DNA of 64,000 nt from NCBI RefSeq assembly GCF_000468755.1, contig NZ_AWEZ01000061.1, positions 80,859-144,858 of the forward strand. Direction: 5' to 3'. A program made the position numbers and the translations under genes. The notes beneath the pieces were generated by a model, which was given only the letters and a program-made list of their open reading frames with translations, did no database searches and had not been told where the DNA came from. Origin of the DNA: Olsenella profusa F0195. Lineage in GTDB: Bacteria > Actinomycetota > Coriobacteriia > Coriobacteriales > Atopobiaceae. How positions within the stretch are numbered: position 1 is the stretch's first letter; the number at the start of each line of letters is the position of its first letter. Below are positions 27,942-36,743 of this stretch, one piece after another.

Positions 27942-28099
27942 GCTGATTGCCTTGGGCATCCGTATAACGCCCAGTCCTAGCCGAGGTCCCAGACGTTATC
28001 TCCGCTGAGTGCGAATGCGGGCGCTGCCGCGAATGCCATATTCGCCGACCGCCCACCTCCCATGTCACGCATCGTCGACGTAAACAATGTCATGGCCAA

Positions 28100-28522
28100 C
28101 AACAACTAGCGGCACATGACTTACTGACGGACGAGGAGATGCCCACGTATGTGGGTCATTGGTCCAAGGACATCTGCCTCCAGTGAACAGTCTCCCAGGC
28201 CAAGGCAGGAGCCCTACCCTTCCCTGCGACCAAGTTCGGAAGATGGTGGGGTGCCGACCAGGAGGATCGGGAGCAAGCCGACATCGACCTCGTTATTTCG
28301 AATAACCGCCGGGATGGGCTTCTTGTTGGTGAGTGCAAGTGGCGCACCTCGTTTGATGGGACCGAAGCCGCACGAAAGCTCATGCACCGAACGGGCCTCA
28401 TCGGAAGCTATACGTCCACAAACCACGCCCTGTTCTCCAAGCGAGCCATCGGCCAGGCAACGAGAGAGAAACTGGGCGAGGATGGGATGTTCGTCGATGC
28501 CGCGCAGCTGTATGAAGGGTGA
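28100..28522 (+). pseudogene. C-terminal remnant of a DUF234-type AAA ATPase
   Basis: A single frame reads MPTYVGHWSKDICLQ, a TGA at 28184-28186, then continues to KFGRWWGADQEDREQAD, LLVGECKWR and FVDAAQLYEG and stops at 28520-28522. These are hallmarks of the C-terminal nuclease-like DUF234 domain of small archaeal/bacterial AAA ATPases. The ATPase part is absent and the TGA stands where a Trp codon would fit. The flanking DNA carries direct repeats of GCTGAGTGCG at 28004-28013 and 28556-28565. Confidence 0.75.
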
Positions 28523-28848
28523 TCGTATACCCTCTCGATCCCGACTGTCACTTCTGCTGAGTGCGCAGTGGCATCAATGCGACGGGCATCATCCTCATCG
28601 GGCATGCGTTTTGAGGCGAGACGGGCGTCGCATGCGTTGAGTAAACGCCAGACCAGGTCACTCAGCAGAGATGGCATCCTCCGCCACACTGCCTGTGGGC
28701 CTTGGCTGTGCGCCCCGGCGCGGCGGGAGCATGGATTGTCTGAGCATAGGCATCTGAATCGGACATGCGCAGAGGGAGTGACGAAGCAAGGGCATGCCCG
28801 ATCTGTGACAGCAGCGCCAGGCAAAAGCGTATCGCAAGCTACGGCTGC
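28523..28848. other. 326-base gap with an 11-bp inverted repeat, no gene seen
   Basis: TCTGCTGAGTG at 28553-28563 is inverted at 28659-28669, with a smaller GCATGCG/CGCATGC pair inside. No coding frame, tRNA or T-run terminator was recognised. It separates the DUF234 remnant from the end of the ilvD-like gene. Confidence 0.45.
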
Positions 28849-30492
28849 CTACCGATTGCAGAGCGCACCGTCCTTCGCGGGGCCAACGAGCCTCACATAG
28901 CGATGCAGGAGTCCACGGGGAACCTCGTGGACAACGGGCTCCCACTCGACGCGGCGGCGCTCAAGATCTTCGTCAGAGACCTCGACGTTAATCGAGTTCG
29001 CACCCAGGTCGATGTCGACGATATCGCCGTCCTTCACCAGGGCGATATTGCCACCCTCTGCGGCCTCGGGACAGAGATACCCAACGGAAAGGCCGCCCGA
29101 GGCACCGGAGAAGCGCCCGTCGGTGATGACGGCAGAGCCTGGGATGCCCTTCATGATCTCCGTAACGCGGTGGAGCTCCTTCATGCCGGGTCCACCCACT
29201 GGACCCTCGTAGCGGATGATGACCGCCGTGCCAGCGGCAATCCTCTTCGCGTTGTATGCGGCAAAGCACTCCTCCTCGCTGTCGAAGCACATGGCGGGTC
29301 CGTGGAAGACGTGCTGGCCTGCCGGAACGGCGCTCGTTTTGACGAGCGTGCCCTCGGTCGCAATGTTGCCATAGAGCACCTGAATGCCATTCACCACGGA
29401 CGCAGGGTCATCCTGGGTACGGATGACCGAGCGGTCGATGTCTCTGACCCCAGCAAGGTTCTCGCCGAGGGTCTTGCCATTGATGGTCATCACGGAGGTG
29501 TCGAGAGATGCCTCGATGGTCTTCATGACCGCAGGAACCCCGCCTGCCTTGTACAGGCTCACACAGGAGATGTCGCCGTTCGGGACAATGTCGCAGACGA
29601 CCGGGGTCTTGCTCGTGGCCTCCGCAACCTGCGCCCAAGTGACCGAGCAGCCAAGCTCGTCCGCAATGGCGGGGAGGTGCAACAGGGCGTTGAGCGATCC
29701 GCCGATGGAGGCAAGAAGGGCCACGGCGTTGTCGAAGGCTGCCTGCGTCATGATGTCGGACGCCTTGACGCCCTTGCGCACCATCTCGACGACTGCCACG
29801 CCCGTGCGGCGGGCGATGAAACGGCGCTGCGCCGTGGGAGACGGCTGCAGGGCGCCCCCTGGCACCATCATGCCAAGGCCCTCCGCCAGGCAGCACATGG
29901 TATTCGCGGTTCCCAGGAACGGGCAGATGCCCGGACCCGTGTAGTACTTGAGCGTGCCCTCGATGACCTCTTGCTCGGTGGCCTCCCCCCTCAGGAAGCG
30001 GGCGCGCAGCTCCTTCGACTGGCTCGGCCTGATCTCGTCATAGCAGGGGCCTGCCGAGACAATCGCACCAGGAAGGTCAATACGGCCGGCGGCCATGAGC
30101 ATGCCTGGAACGATCTTGTCGCAGCTCGCCATATAGATAACGCCATCGAAGCAGTTGGTGCCCCTCACCATGGCCTCGACAGAATCGGCAACGATCTCGC
30201 GGTGGGGAAGGCTGTAGTGCATGCCCTGGTGCCCCTGTGCAATGCCATCACAGATGGCGATGGTGTTGAATTCGATCGGCTCGCCACCTGCCTCGAGGAT
30301 GCCCTTCTTTACCTCCTCGGCGAGCTTGCGCAGGGGTTCGTGTCCCGGACAGATCTCGTCCCAGCTGTTCGCGATTGCGATGAGTGGCCTGTCCGTGTTG
30401 TTCAGGGAGTCAACCGAAACGCCTGCCGAGGCGAAGTGTGCCTTGGTGATTGCCCTCTGGAAGGGCTCGAGCCTGTCGATCGCACGCTCCAT
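28849..30492 (-). CDS. IlvD/Edd-family dehydratase (sugar-acid or dihydroxy-acid)
   Basis: A 547-residue iron-sulfur dehydratase. The three Fe-S Cys positions are present: Cys48 in SWDEICPGH, Cys124 in ASCDKIVPGM and Cys190 in GPGICPFLGTANTM. The catalytic Ser region DGRFSGASGG is intact. The family includes dihydroxyacid dehydratase (valine/isoleucine), 6-phosphogluconate dehydratase and aldonate dehydratases. Being last in a PTS-KDPG aldolase operon, with no branched-chain amino-acid genes nearby, it more likely dehydrates a sugar acid or its phosphate to the substrate of the aldolase. Sequence alone does not separate these options. Confidence 0.8.
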   Translation of the reverse strand: MERAIDRLEPFQRAITKAHFASAGVSVDSLNNTDRPLIAIANSWDEICPGHEPLRKLAEEVKKGILEAGGEPIEFNTIAICDGIAQGHQGMHYSLPHREIVADSVEAMVRGTNCFDGVIYMASCDKIVPGMLMAAGRIDLPGAIVSAGPCYDEIRPSQSKELRARFLRGEATEQEVIEGTLKYYTGPGICPFLGTANTMCCLAEGLGMMVPGGALQPSPTAQRRFIARRTGVAVVEMVRKGVKASDIMTQAAFDNAVALLASIGGSLNALLHLPAIADELGCSVTWAQVAEATSKTPVVCDIVPNGDISCVSLYKAGGVPAVMKTIEASLDTSVMTINGKTLGENLAGVRDIDRSVIRTQDDPASVVNGIQVLYGNIATEGTLVKTSAVPAGQHVFHGPAMCFDSEEECFAAYNAKRIAAGTAVIIRYEGPVGGPGMKELHRVTEIMKGIPGSAVITDGRFSGASGGLSVGYLCPEAAEGGNIALVKDGDIVDIDLGANSINVEVSDEDLERRRVEWEPVVHEVPRGLLHRYVRLVGPAKDGALCNR

Positions 30493-30534
30493 GGTAAACG
30501 CCTTTCTCTTCTTAAAGCGAAATGATGAACGTCC

Positions 30535-31629
30535 TCATGCCATTTCAAGGACTGCCTCGTGCAAGCGTTGGCGATCGGCGGGATCATCAGAGTCGTAGTG
30601 GCGCGAGTTGACTATGTACTCCTCAATGGTGTTGAGGTTCCCCTCGGTCGGCTCGATGCCGACCTCGCCAAGCGTGAGGGGGAGGTCCATCTTGCGCATG
30701 AACTCGCGAAGCTCCTCCTCCTTGTCCCTGAGGCCATTGAAGTACAGCTGACAGAACAGCCCGATGGCAACGATCTCGCCATGGATGGCATTGGCGGCCT
30801 CGTGCGTAAAGTGCGTGCGAACACCGTCATATATGACATGCGCAAGCTCCGACTGACGGAAGCTCTTTGTGGCGTTCGCGATGACGCCCGTGACGATGAC
30901 GTTCAGGAAGGCGACGTCGGTAAGCTTCTTCGTGACCTTCCCGGCACGGTTGTCCTCGATGGCCTGGATGCCCTCCTGAGCCAGGACGTCGTAGGCATAG
31001 TCCGCCATGTTGTACGCAGTGTAGACGTCAATCGGCGTGTCCTCGAGGAGCATCTGAGGCCGCCCGTTGAGCATCTCGACCTTCTTTGCCATTGCGTCAA
31101 GGATGCCGGCGGCATTGTAGCGGATGGGGCATGCGGCAATGACGTCCATGTCCATGTAGACGCCATCGATCTCGTGGTCGAAGCGCCAGCTCTTGAGCTT
31201 GCCGCCCTCGGCGGTGTACATGACGCTCATGCAGGTGAAGGGGGCGCAGCAGGAGGCGCTCGTGGGTACGTTGATGGCCCCGAGGCCCGCAAGTTCACCG
31301 ACGGCCTTTGAGAGGTCCGTGATCTTGCCGCCACCGACACCAACGATCTCGTCGCAGCCCTCGGCCCCTGCCTTGTCCGCAAGCGCCTGCGCACCTTCGA
31401 AGCTGCACCAGCCGGTGTAGATCTCGAGCTGATGGTCGACACCAGCCGCCTCCATGCTGGGAACAAGCTCGTCCTTAACGGCATCCCATGAACGGGGACC
31501 CGCCACGATGAGCATCTTCCTGCCAAAGCGCGCGAGCTCCTCGCCAAGTTGGGACAGCAGTCCCTGCTCGCAGCGAACTCGTCCGGCACCAAATTTGATT
31601 GCGCTATCCAACTTGGGTTGATGAGCCAT
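30535..31629 (-). CDS. Glycerol dehydrogenase-like iron/zinc alcohol dehydrogenase
   Basis: A 364-residue member of the GldA branch of the Fe-type alcohol dehydrogenases. The NAD-binding GVGGGKITDLSKAVG, the VPTSASCCAPFT loop and metal-ligand region THFTHEAANAIHGE are visible. GldA members oxidise glycerol or related polyols. In this operon, beside a sugar-acid dehydratase and KDPG aldolase, it may act on a keto- or hydroxy-sugar acid instead. The start at 31629 (MAHQPKL) follows GGGAGGG; the longer frame upstream overlaps the aldolase and is a shadow. Confidence 0.78.
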   Translation of the reverse strand: MAHQPKLDSAIKFGAGRVRCEQGLLSQLGEELARFGRKMLIVAGPRSWDAVKDELVPSMEAAGVDHQLEIYTGWCSFEGAQALADKAGAEGCDEIVGVGGGKITDLSKAVGELAGLGAINVPTSASCCAPFTCMSVMYTAEGGKLKSWRFDHEIDGVYMDMDVIAACPIRYNAAGILDAMAKKVEMLNGRPQMLLEDTPIDVYTAYNMADYAYDVLAQEGIQAIEDNRAGKVTKKLTDVAFLNVIVTGVIANATKSFRQSELAHVIYDGVRTHFTHEAANAIHGEIVAIGLFCQLYFNGLRDKEEELREFMRKMDLPLTLGEVGIEPTEGNLNTIEEYIVNSRHYDSDDPADRQRLHEAVLEMA

Positions 31630-31667
31630 TCTCCCTCCCAAGACCCCAGAATCATTCAGCAGTGGCA

Positions 31668-32327
31668 TTAGGCACAGTGGGTGCAGACGGCTGCCGACAC
31701 CTCGGAGGCAATGGTCTCTACCTGGGAGAAGTCGCCATCGGCAAAGAGCTCTGGCTTGACCATCCAGGTACCGCCCACGGCGATGATCGAGGGGTTCGCC
31801 AGGTAGTCCGTGAGGTTCTCGGAGTTGACGCCACCGGTCGGCATGAAGCGATGGCCCACAAACACGCTGGCCAGAGCGTTGATGGCCGGAATCCCGCCAT
31901 AGATGTTCGCGGGGAAGAACTTGGTCACGTGCACGTCCCTGTTGATGAGGGCCATCAACTCGCTCGGCGTGACAGCCGCAGGGATCACATTGACCTCGTT
32001 CGCAATGCACCACTCGACGGTCTCGATGTCATAGCCGGGCCCCACGATGAACCGTGCACCAGCATCGACCGCGCGCTTCGCCTGCTCGACGTTGATGACG
32101 GTTCCTGCGCCAACGAGGATATCCGGGCACTTCTCGGACACCTTGCGGATGCAGTCGGCCGCAGCAGCGGTGCGAAACGTCACCTCGGCAGCCGGCAGAC
32201 CGCCCTTGACGAGGGCGTTGGCCAGCGGCACGGCATCCTCAGCCCTCTCAAGCACGACAACGGGAATGACGCCCGTCTTCGAGAGAGCCTCGTAGAATCC
32301 GTTCTTGTTCATATACTCGGTCAGCAT
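31668..32327 (-). CDS. KDPG/KHG aldolase (second intact copy)
   Basis: A 219-residue class I aldolase closely related to the one at 6479-7141. The catalytic Glu lies in AEVTFRTAAAADC, the Schiff-base Lys in HVTKFFPANIYGG, and the MPTGGVNSENLTDYL and AVGGTWMVKPEL ends are conserved. It cleaves KDPG (or KHG) to pyruvate plus glyceraldehyde-3-P (or glyoxylate). Its presence in the mannose-family PTS operon argues that the imported sugar ends as a 2-keto-3-deoxy-6-phospho acid, as in the glucosaminate (dga) systems. Cysteines at the extreme C-terminus (AAVCTHCA) are unusual. Confidence 0.88.
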   Translation of the reverse strand: MLTEYMNKNGFYEALSKTGVIPVVVLERAEDAVPLANALVKGGLPAAEVTFRTAAAADCIRKVSEKCPDILVGAGTVINVEQAKRAVDAGARFIVGPGYDIETVEWCIANEVNVIPAAVTPSELMALINRDVHVTKFFPANIYGGIPAINALASVFVGHRFMPTGGVNSENLTDYLANPSIIAVGGTWMVKPELFADGDFSQVETIASEVSAAVCTHCA

Positions 32328-32353
32328 AGTTCCTCCCAGATGATTTCGTTGGG

Positions 32354-33307
32354 CTATTGGGCCAGTGCCATGAGAAGAGAGCTTCGATCGATCACCCTTT
32401 GGGTGCCGACCTCGCTCGAGGTGTCGATGACAATCTCCCCGGTGCCGTCTTCTTTGCCAGCGCACACGAGGTAGTCCCCGTACTGCTTGCGCTTCTCGGT
32501 ACCCAGTCGCCTAACGGCGACCCGGTCCTCCCACTCAGGGGGGCAACGCAGATTGGTGAGGCAGATCGGATCTCCATCCGAGCCAAGGGAGTCCACGTAG
32601 ATGCGCCTCGGCCTGCGTCTTCCCAGGCGCCTACGCAACATCTCGAGCCCGCGCCCAGACCGGCACCCCTCATCCACGAAAGCGAAGGCGACCTTCTTGC
32701 CGGAAGCCTCGTCTCGCACCTGCCTGGCCAGGTCAAAGAGAACTGCCAGGCTCGATGAGTTCCTCACCCTGTTGTTCCATCTTGGAAGGCCCTCCCTAAA
32801 GCCTGTGACGAAAGCGAGCAGGGGCACGCAGAGGGCAACGAAGAGCAGACCTCCCAGACTCAGGATGCCAGCGGAGAAGACCAGCGGAAGTGCGAAACGA
32901 TAGATGAGAAGGGCGCCCGCGAGGGCAGTCACGCCCAGCAACAGCGAGGACACCAAGACGTCTTGGGGGCGGAAGCCCGTTTGGAATGCCTTGGAACCTC
33001 GATCCGGAAGCGTAAGCCCAGGCGTGTCGTAGTACGTGATAAAGAGCACGTCGGCATGATCAACATCACCGGCGTAGAGATTGACGAAACGCTTCGAGCC
33101 AGCACCCCTGACCACGTGACTGTCCTCGTCAAGTGAGGGTCCGTATCCGCACAGCTCAAACTGACGGGCCGCCGCAGCCAGGAAGCGCTTCTTCTGGCCT
33201 CGCGTGCAACGCCTTCCGAGGATCACGCCGTAGCGAAGGATCAGGTCGCCCACGCGCGTGTCGCGATCCTCGGGCTCAACGTATGCCTGCCTCTCGGGAA
33301 TTCCCAA
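32354..33307 (-). CDS. Membrane protein with M28-peptidase-like domain
   Basis: A 317-residue protein not assigned to a characterised family. Two adjacent hydrophobic segments (about residues 115-170) split it into an N-terminal soluble part (with FLAAAARQFELCGYGP and VLFITYYDTPG) and a C-terminal part resembling an M28 aminopeptidase fold (NSSSLAVLFDLARQVRD, VAFAFVDEGCRSGRG). In M28 enzymes the corresponding places are metal ligands (Asp in DNASG, Glu pair), and here they are partly changed (NSSS; VDEG), so activity is doubtful. It sits inside the PTS/aldolase operon with 26- and 3-base gaps, so it is expressed with it. Confidence 0.45.
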   Translation of the reverse strand: MGIPERQAYVEPEDRDTRVGDLILRYGVILGRRCTRGQKKRFLAAAARQFELCGYGPSLDEDSHVVRGAGSKRFVNLYAGDVDHADVLFITYYDTPGLTLPDRGSKAFQTGFRPQDVLVSSLLLGVTALAGALLIYRFALPLVFSAGILSLGGLLFVALCVPLLAFVTGFREGLPRWNNRVRNSSSLAVLFDLARQVRDEASGKKVAFAFVDEGCRSGRGLEMLRRRLGRRRPRRIYVDSLGSDGDPICLTNLRCPPEWEDRVAVRRLGTEKRKQYGDYLVCAGKEDGTGEIVIDTSSEVGTQRVIDRSSLLMALAQ

Positions 33308-33310
33308 GAT

Positions 33311-33973
33311 TCACACCCCACTTTCCATATCCAACAGACGAAGCGCAATCCGTAGGTCACTGGCGCACGCGATGCCATCCGGTATCTCAAACGCGGGTGA
33401 GCTCGTGTCCGGCACAAGCCAGACGTCGATGCCAGCCGCAAACGCTGCGTGTCGCCCCGTCAGCGAGTCCTCGAAGGCGACTGCCGTCGAGGGGCTGCAC
33501 TCAAACTTCTCAAGCGCCTTCTGGTAGGGCTCGGGGTTCGGCTTCCTCTGCCCTACGTCCTCCGAGGCCACGATATGATCAACGAGCCCCAGGAAACCGA
33601 GCCTCTCCGCAATCGCCACGACGCGACGGCGCAACGACGAGGAGACGACACACACGTGGCGGTTGGCATCATGAACGACACGAAGGGCATGGAGGGCGAA
33701 CGGCTTCGGCTTGATTCCGCCCGCCGCTATCGCGCCGTACACATACTCCTCACGCAACGCATACAGCCTTGGGTAGAGGTCCGGGTCGTGAAAGCGCCTC
33801 TCTACCGCAGCGCTCGTATAGTCGATGCTCCTTCCGACCCAGGACTCAAGCTCGGAGTCGGGCATGTCGAGCCCTGCCCTGTCAAAGGCCGTGCGCCAGC
33901 CTTCCCGATAGACGCGCTCGGTGTCAACGAGAAGCCCGTCGAAGTCGAAGATGTAAAGCCCCTTCTTCGCCAC
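33311..33973 (-). CDS. HAD-superfamily phosphatase/phosphoglucomutase-like protein
   Basis: A 220-residue HAD subfamily IA protein with the nucleophile motif FDFDGLLVDTE at the N-terminus, the helical cap, VVSSSLRRRV (motif II), and GQRKPNPEPY plus VAFEDSLTG (motifs III/IV). It resembles beta-phosphoglucomutase or small sugar phosphatases. In the PTS operon it may dephosphorylate an imported sugar phosphate or a dead-end product, or act as a mutase. Only 3 bases separate it from the downstream M28-like gene. Confidence 0.82.
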   Translation of the reverse strand: MAKKGLYIFDFDGLLVDTERVYREGWRTAFDRAGLDMPDSELESWVGRSIDYTSAAVERRFHDPDLYPRLYALREEYVYGAIAAGGIKPKPFALHALRVVHDANRHVCVVSSSLRRRVVAIAERLGFLGLVDHIVASEDVGQRKPNPEPYQKALEKFECSPSTAVAFEDSLTGRHAAFAAGIDVWLVPDTSSPAFEIPDGIACASDLRIALRLLDMESGV

Positions 33974-34027
33974 GCCAACCTCTCCCCTTAGAGGGGGTCA
34001 CGCCACATTCGACGCGGCCCCACCTGA

Positions 34028-34459
34028 CTAGTAGTCGCCGTCGTTCTCGTCGTCTACGACCTGGACGGGTTCGCCAATGCCCCTATGACCCGCTTCCATG
34101 GCCACGCTGACAAGCCCTTCGAGCGTGGAACCCTCTCTCATGGAGACTGCCTCTGCAAGCATCCCCAGGTTCATGCCAGATACGATGCGAATCCGCACGC
34201 CCTCCCCCTCAAGCGCATGGGCCACCTTCTGCGTCACGTTGAACGGAGACGCACCAAAGAGGTCGACAAGCGCAAGAACCCCATCGCCATCGTTGAGGTC
34301 ACGCGTCTTCTGGGCGATCTGGGACTCGAAGACCTCGTAGTCCTCCCCCATCACGAGCGAGACGTGGTCGAGCTGCTCGACCTCACCCATGACCATGCCC
34401 AAGGTATCGAGCATGCCCTCGGCCATCCTCCCGTGGCTGACGAGCAGAATCCCTACCAT
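34028..34459 (-). CDS. PTS mannose-family IIA component
   Basis: A 143-residue EIIA of the mannose/fructose/sorbose PTS family. The phospho-accepting His is in LVSHGRMAEGM near the N-terminus, and LVDLFGASPFN is the family core. It accepts phosphate from HPr and passes it to IIB. The start ATG overlaps the TGA of the IIB gene, so the two are translationally coupled. The acidic tail (DDENDGDY) is longer than usual. Confidence 0.93.
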   Translation of the reverse strand: MVGILLVSHGRMAEGMLDTLGMVMGEVEQLDHVSLVMGEDYEVFESQIAQKTRDLNDGDGVLALVDLFGASPFNVTQKVAHALEGEGVRIRIVSGMNLGMLAEAVSMREGSTLEGLVSVAMEAGHRGIGEPVQVVDDENDGDY

Positions 34460-34965
34460 CACTCGCTAACCCCTTCCATGATCTTGGCCGCCTCTTTGAG
34501 GGTCATCTTCGGAAGTGAGGGCGTGGCTTGGAAGTAGATGTCAATGCCATAGTCGCGCTCGAACTCGCAGAGGAGGTCATACTGAGCACGGTTTATGTGA
34601 ACGGCCTTGATGATTTCGGTGAGGCCGGGACGCGCAGGCAGGCCTCCTAGGTTCAGCGTCCTGATGGGGACGCCACCCTTGATGATGCCGGCCATGACCT
34701 CGATGGACTTGGTGAGGAGAATCACCTTGTAGTCATCATACTGACGATCGTTCCAGTAGCGAACCGCTCCGTCCTCCTTGAGGACACGGCACTTGAGACC
34801 CGTACGCGAGCCGGAGCCAAGGATGACGCTCTTGATGAAGTCATCCTTTGCCGAGGTGTTGTCTGCGACGAAGATTGCCGTCGCCCCTGCGGACTTCGAG
34901 AGGGTCGTCATAACCTGACCGTGAATGAGGCGCGAATCAACGCGAGCAAGCACAACCTGTCCCAT
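34459..34965 (-). CDS. PTS mannose-family IIB component
   Basis: A 168-residue EIIB of the mannose family, with the phosphorylated His15 in VDSRLIHGQVMTTL and the conserved core NLGGLPARPG. It transfers phosphate from IIA to the incoming sugar at the IIC/IID channel. The gene order IIC-IID-IIB-IIA and the tight spacing indicate a single transport system. Confidence 0.93.
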   Translation of the reverse strand: MGQVVLARVDSRLIHGQVMTTLSKSAGATAIFVADNTSAKDDFIKSVILGSGSRTGLKCRVLKEDGAVRYWNDRQYDDYKVILLTKSIEVMAGIIKGGVPIRTLNLGGLPARPGLTEIIKAVHINRAQYDLLCEFERDYGIDIYFQATPSLPKMTLKEAAKIMEGVSE

Positions 34966-34983
34966 GAGAGTTCTCTCCTAGCC

Positions 34984-35880
34984 TTAAAGGATACCGATAG
35001 CAGCAAGGACACCGAGGATCACTGTCAGACCGAGAAGTGCCTTGGTAACGTTCAGGCCCTTCTTGACGAAGTAGAGGTACACGCCGCCAACGGTCACGAG
35101 GGGCAGCAGGCCCGGAAGGATGCTATCGAGGATGTCCTGGATGACAAAGTCCTTGCCGGAGATGTTGAACGCGAGCGGAGAAGCCACCTTGACATAGCTG
35201 GCAGCAAGAATGCCCATCATGAACAGGCCAAGGATGGAGAGGCCATCGATGATGCCCTGCATCTTGGAACCCACAATCTCGTTTGCAGCAGAACGACCCA
35301 GAGAGAAGCCCAGCTGAGCAAAGTAGTAGCCAATGACGAGCTGATACAGGGAGAAGGCGATGAAGGGGAACAGTGCACCGACCGCAGAGCCAGCCTGAGC
35401 CCAAGGCAGGGCGATGGCTATGAAGATGTACTGGACGGTACCGGAATCGATTGAGTCGCCAATGCCGGCCAAGGCACCCATGAGACCGGCCTTGGTATTG
35501 TAGATCAGGTCGTCGTCGACGGTGACCGGCAGACCGGATGTGAGCTCTTTGGCACGCGCAGTCTCAAGCGCAGCGGTGATGCCGGTGATGGTGCCGCCGC
35601 CCCAAGCGATGGCGGTGTTGAAGAAGAGAAGGTGACGCTGATACGCCGCCGCCAGGTCCTCCTTGCGCTTGTAGAGCTTCTGGAGGATGGGCATGAGGGC
35701 CCAGGTAAGTGCAGGTGCGAGGTACTTATCGAAGCAGTGGGGAATCTCATCGGCGAAGTAGAAGCGCAGCCACGCAAGGGCGACGTCCTTCTTAGTGATC
35801 TCTTCAGGCTGGTAGTCGGTGTAGTCGGTGGGAGCATTGTCAACTTCAGTGGCCTGGGAGGCCGAAATTGCATCAGTCAT
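34984..35880 (-). CDS. PTS mannose-family IID component
   Basis: A 298-residue EIID membrane subunit. Typical segments are LYKRKEDLAAAYQRHLLFFN, AWGGGTITGITAALE, GLMGALAGIGDSIDSGTVQY and a C-terminal pair of hydrophobic helices. Together with IIC it forms the sugar-conducting channel. The N-terminal 30 residues are hydrophilic and probably cytoplasmic. It lies 38 bases after IIC. Confidence 0.93.
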   Translation of the reverse strand: MTDAISASQATEVDNAPTDYTDYQPEEITKKDVALAWLRFYFADEIPHCFDKYLAPALTWALMPILQKLYKRKEDLAAAYQRHLLFFNTAIAWGGGTITGITAALETARAKELTSGLPVTVDDDLIYNTKAGLMGALAGIGDSIDSGTVQYIFIAIALPWAQAGSAVGALFPFIAFSLYQLVIGYYFAQLGFSLGRSAANEIVGSKMQGIIDGLSILGLFMMGILAASYVKVASPLAFNISGKDFVIQDILDSILPGLLPLVTVGGVYLYFVKKGLNVTKALLGLTVILGVLAAIGIL

Positions 35881-35918
35881 GTGTTGCCACCTTTCTGGAA
35901 GGGGTCTTGTCTCGGGAA

Positions 35919-36743
35919 TCAGTAGTCGTCATCCTCGTCGGCGGCGCAGGCGGTGCCGGGGACGTTCGACCCGATCATCTCGACGGTCTCGTTCTTCGCC
36001 AGGACAAAGATGAAGGCAATGATCGAGCCGACGATGGCATAGGTGATCATGGTGATGTCGAGGCTCTTCAAAATCATCGACAGGAAGAAGGCGAGCAGGA
36101 AGAAGATGACGTAGTTCTTCTTGCCGATTGCATAGACGGTGACGGCGATGCCGATTGCCGCAAGTCCGCCGCCAATGGTCTGGAGCACATGGAAGATCAC
36201 GGTGCCAGAGGCGGAGGAGACGATGTCGGAGATCACGGGAACGCCGAAGTAGAGCGCGACGAACATGAACGGGATGTAGATCACGAAAGCGATGATGATG
36301 GGCATGCCGATGATGGCGAAGCCGAGCTTCTTGCTGTCGGCCTCCTTGGCGGCGTCGTCGGCCATGTGGCTCATGACAAGCGTGTTCACAAAGAAGCGGA
36401 GCTGGTAAAGATAGGAGCCGAGAAGGCCAACGGGCACGGCGACGGCAATCGCAGACTCGGCGCTCTGGCCGGAAAGCAGGCTGACCGGCACGGCGATGGC
36501 CGCGGCGATGGCAGGTTCGGAGGGCATCTGGCCGCCAGGCGAGAAGACGCCCATGTAGATCAGCTGGATTGCTGCAGTGACAACCATTGCGTCAGCAACA
36601 CGACCAAAGACGATGCCGACGACAAGCCCCGTCATCATTGGGGTGAAGCGCAGCGTGGTCGTGGCACCACCTAAAAATGCGCGAGACATGACCGCTGCAA
36701 TCCAAATCGAGATTATCAGCGCCTGAGTAACGGTAACTTGCAT
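35919..36743 (-). CDS. PTS mannose-family IIC component
   Basis: A 274-residue EIIC channel subunit with about seven to eight hydrophobic segments; MQVTVTQALIISIWIAAVMS, FGRVADAMVVTAAIQLIYMG and LLSGQSAESAIAVAVPVGLLG match the sorbose/mannose-type permease. The start at 36743 is preferred because the family begins with this helix. It is the first gene of the nine-gene operon, 273 bases downstream of the RpiR gene, and the gap contains an AT-rich operator-like inverted repeat. The C-terminal tail is acidic (ADEDDDY). Confidence 0.92.
   Translation of the reverse strand: MQVTVTQALIISIWIAAVMSRAFLGGATTTLRFTPMMTGLVVGIVFGRVADAMVVTAAIQLIYMGVFSPGGQMPSEPAIAAAIAVPVSLLSGQSAESAIAVAVPVGLLGSYLYQLRFFVNTLVMSHMADDAAKEADSKKLGFAIIGMPIIIAFVIYIPFMFVALYFGVPVISDIVSSASGTVIFHVLQTIGGGLAAIGIAVTVYAIGKKNYVIFFLLAFFLSMILKSLDITMITYAIVGSIIAFIFVLAKNETVEMIGSNVPGTACAADEDDDY

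Noticed and set aside
24897..28186. TGA codons at two expected Trp positions (pseudogenes at 24620 and 28100), considered as TGA-to-Trp recoding
   Set aside because: TGA clearly ends intact genes in the window (for example rpiR/ogt, IIB), and both cases lie in genes that are also truncated or frameshifted, so simple nonsense mutation explains them.
28849..30492. Biosynthetic ilvD for valine/isoleucine
   Set aside because: Not excluded by sequence, but no ilv or leu genes are nearby and it lies in a PTS/KDPG aldolase operon, so I kept a family-level name.
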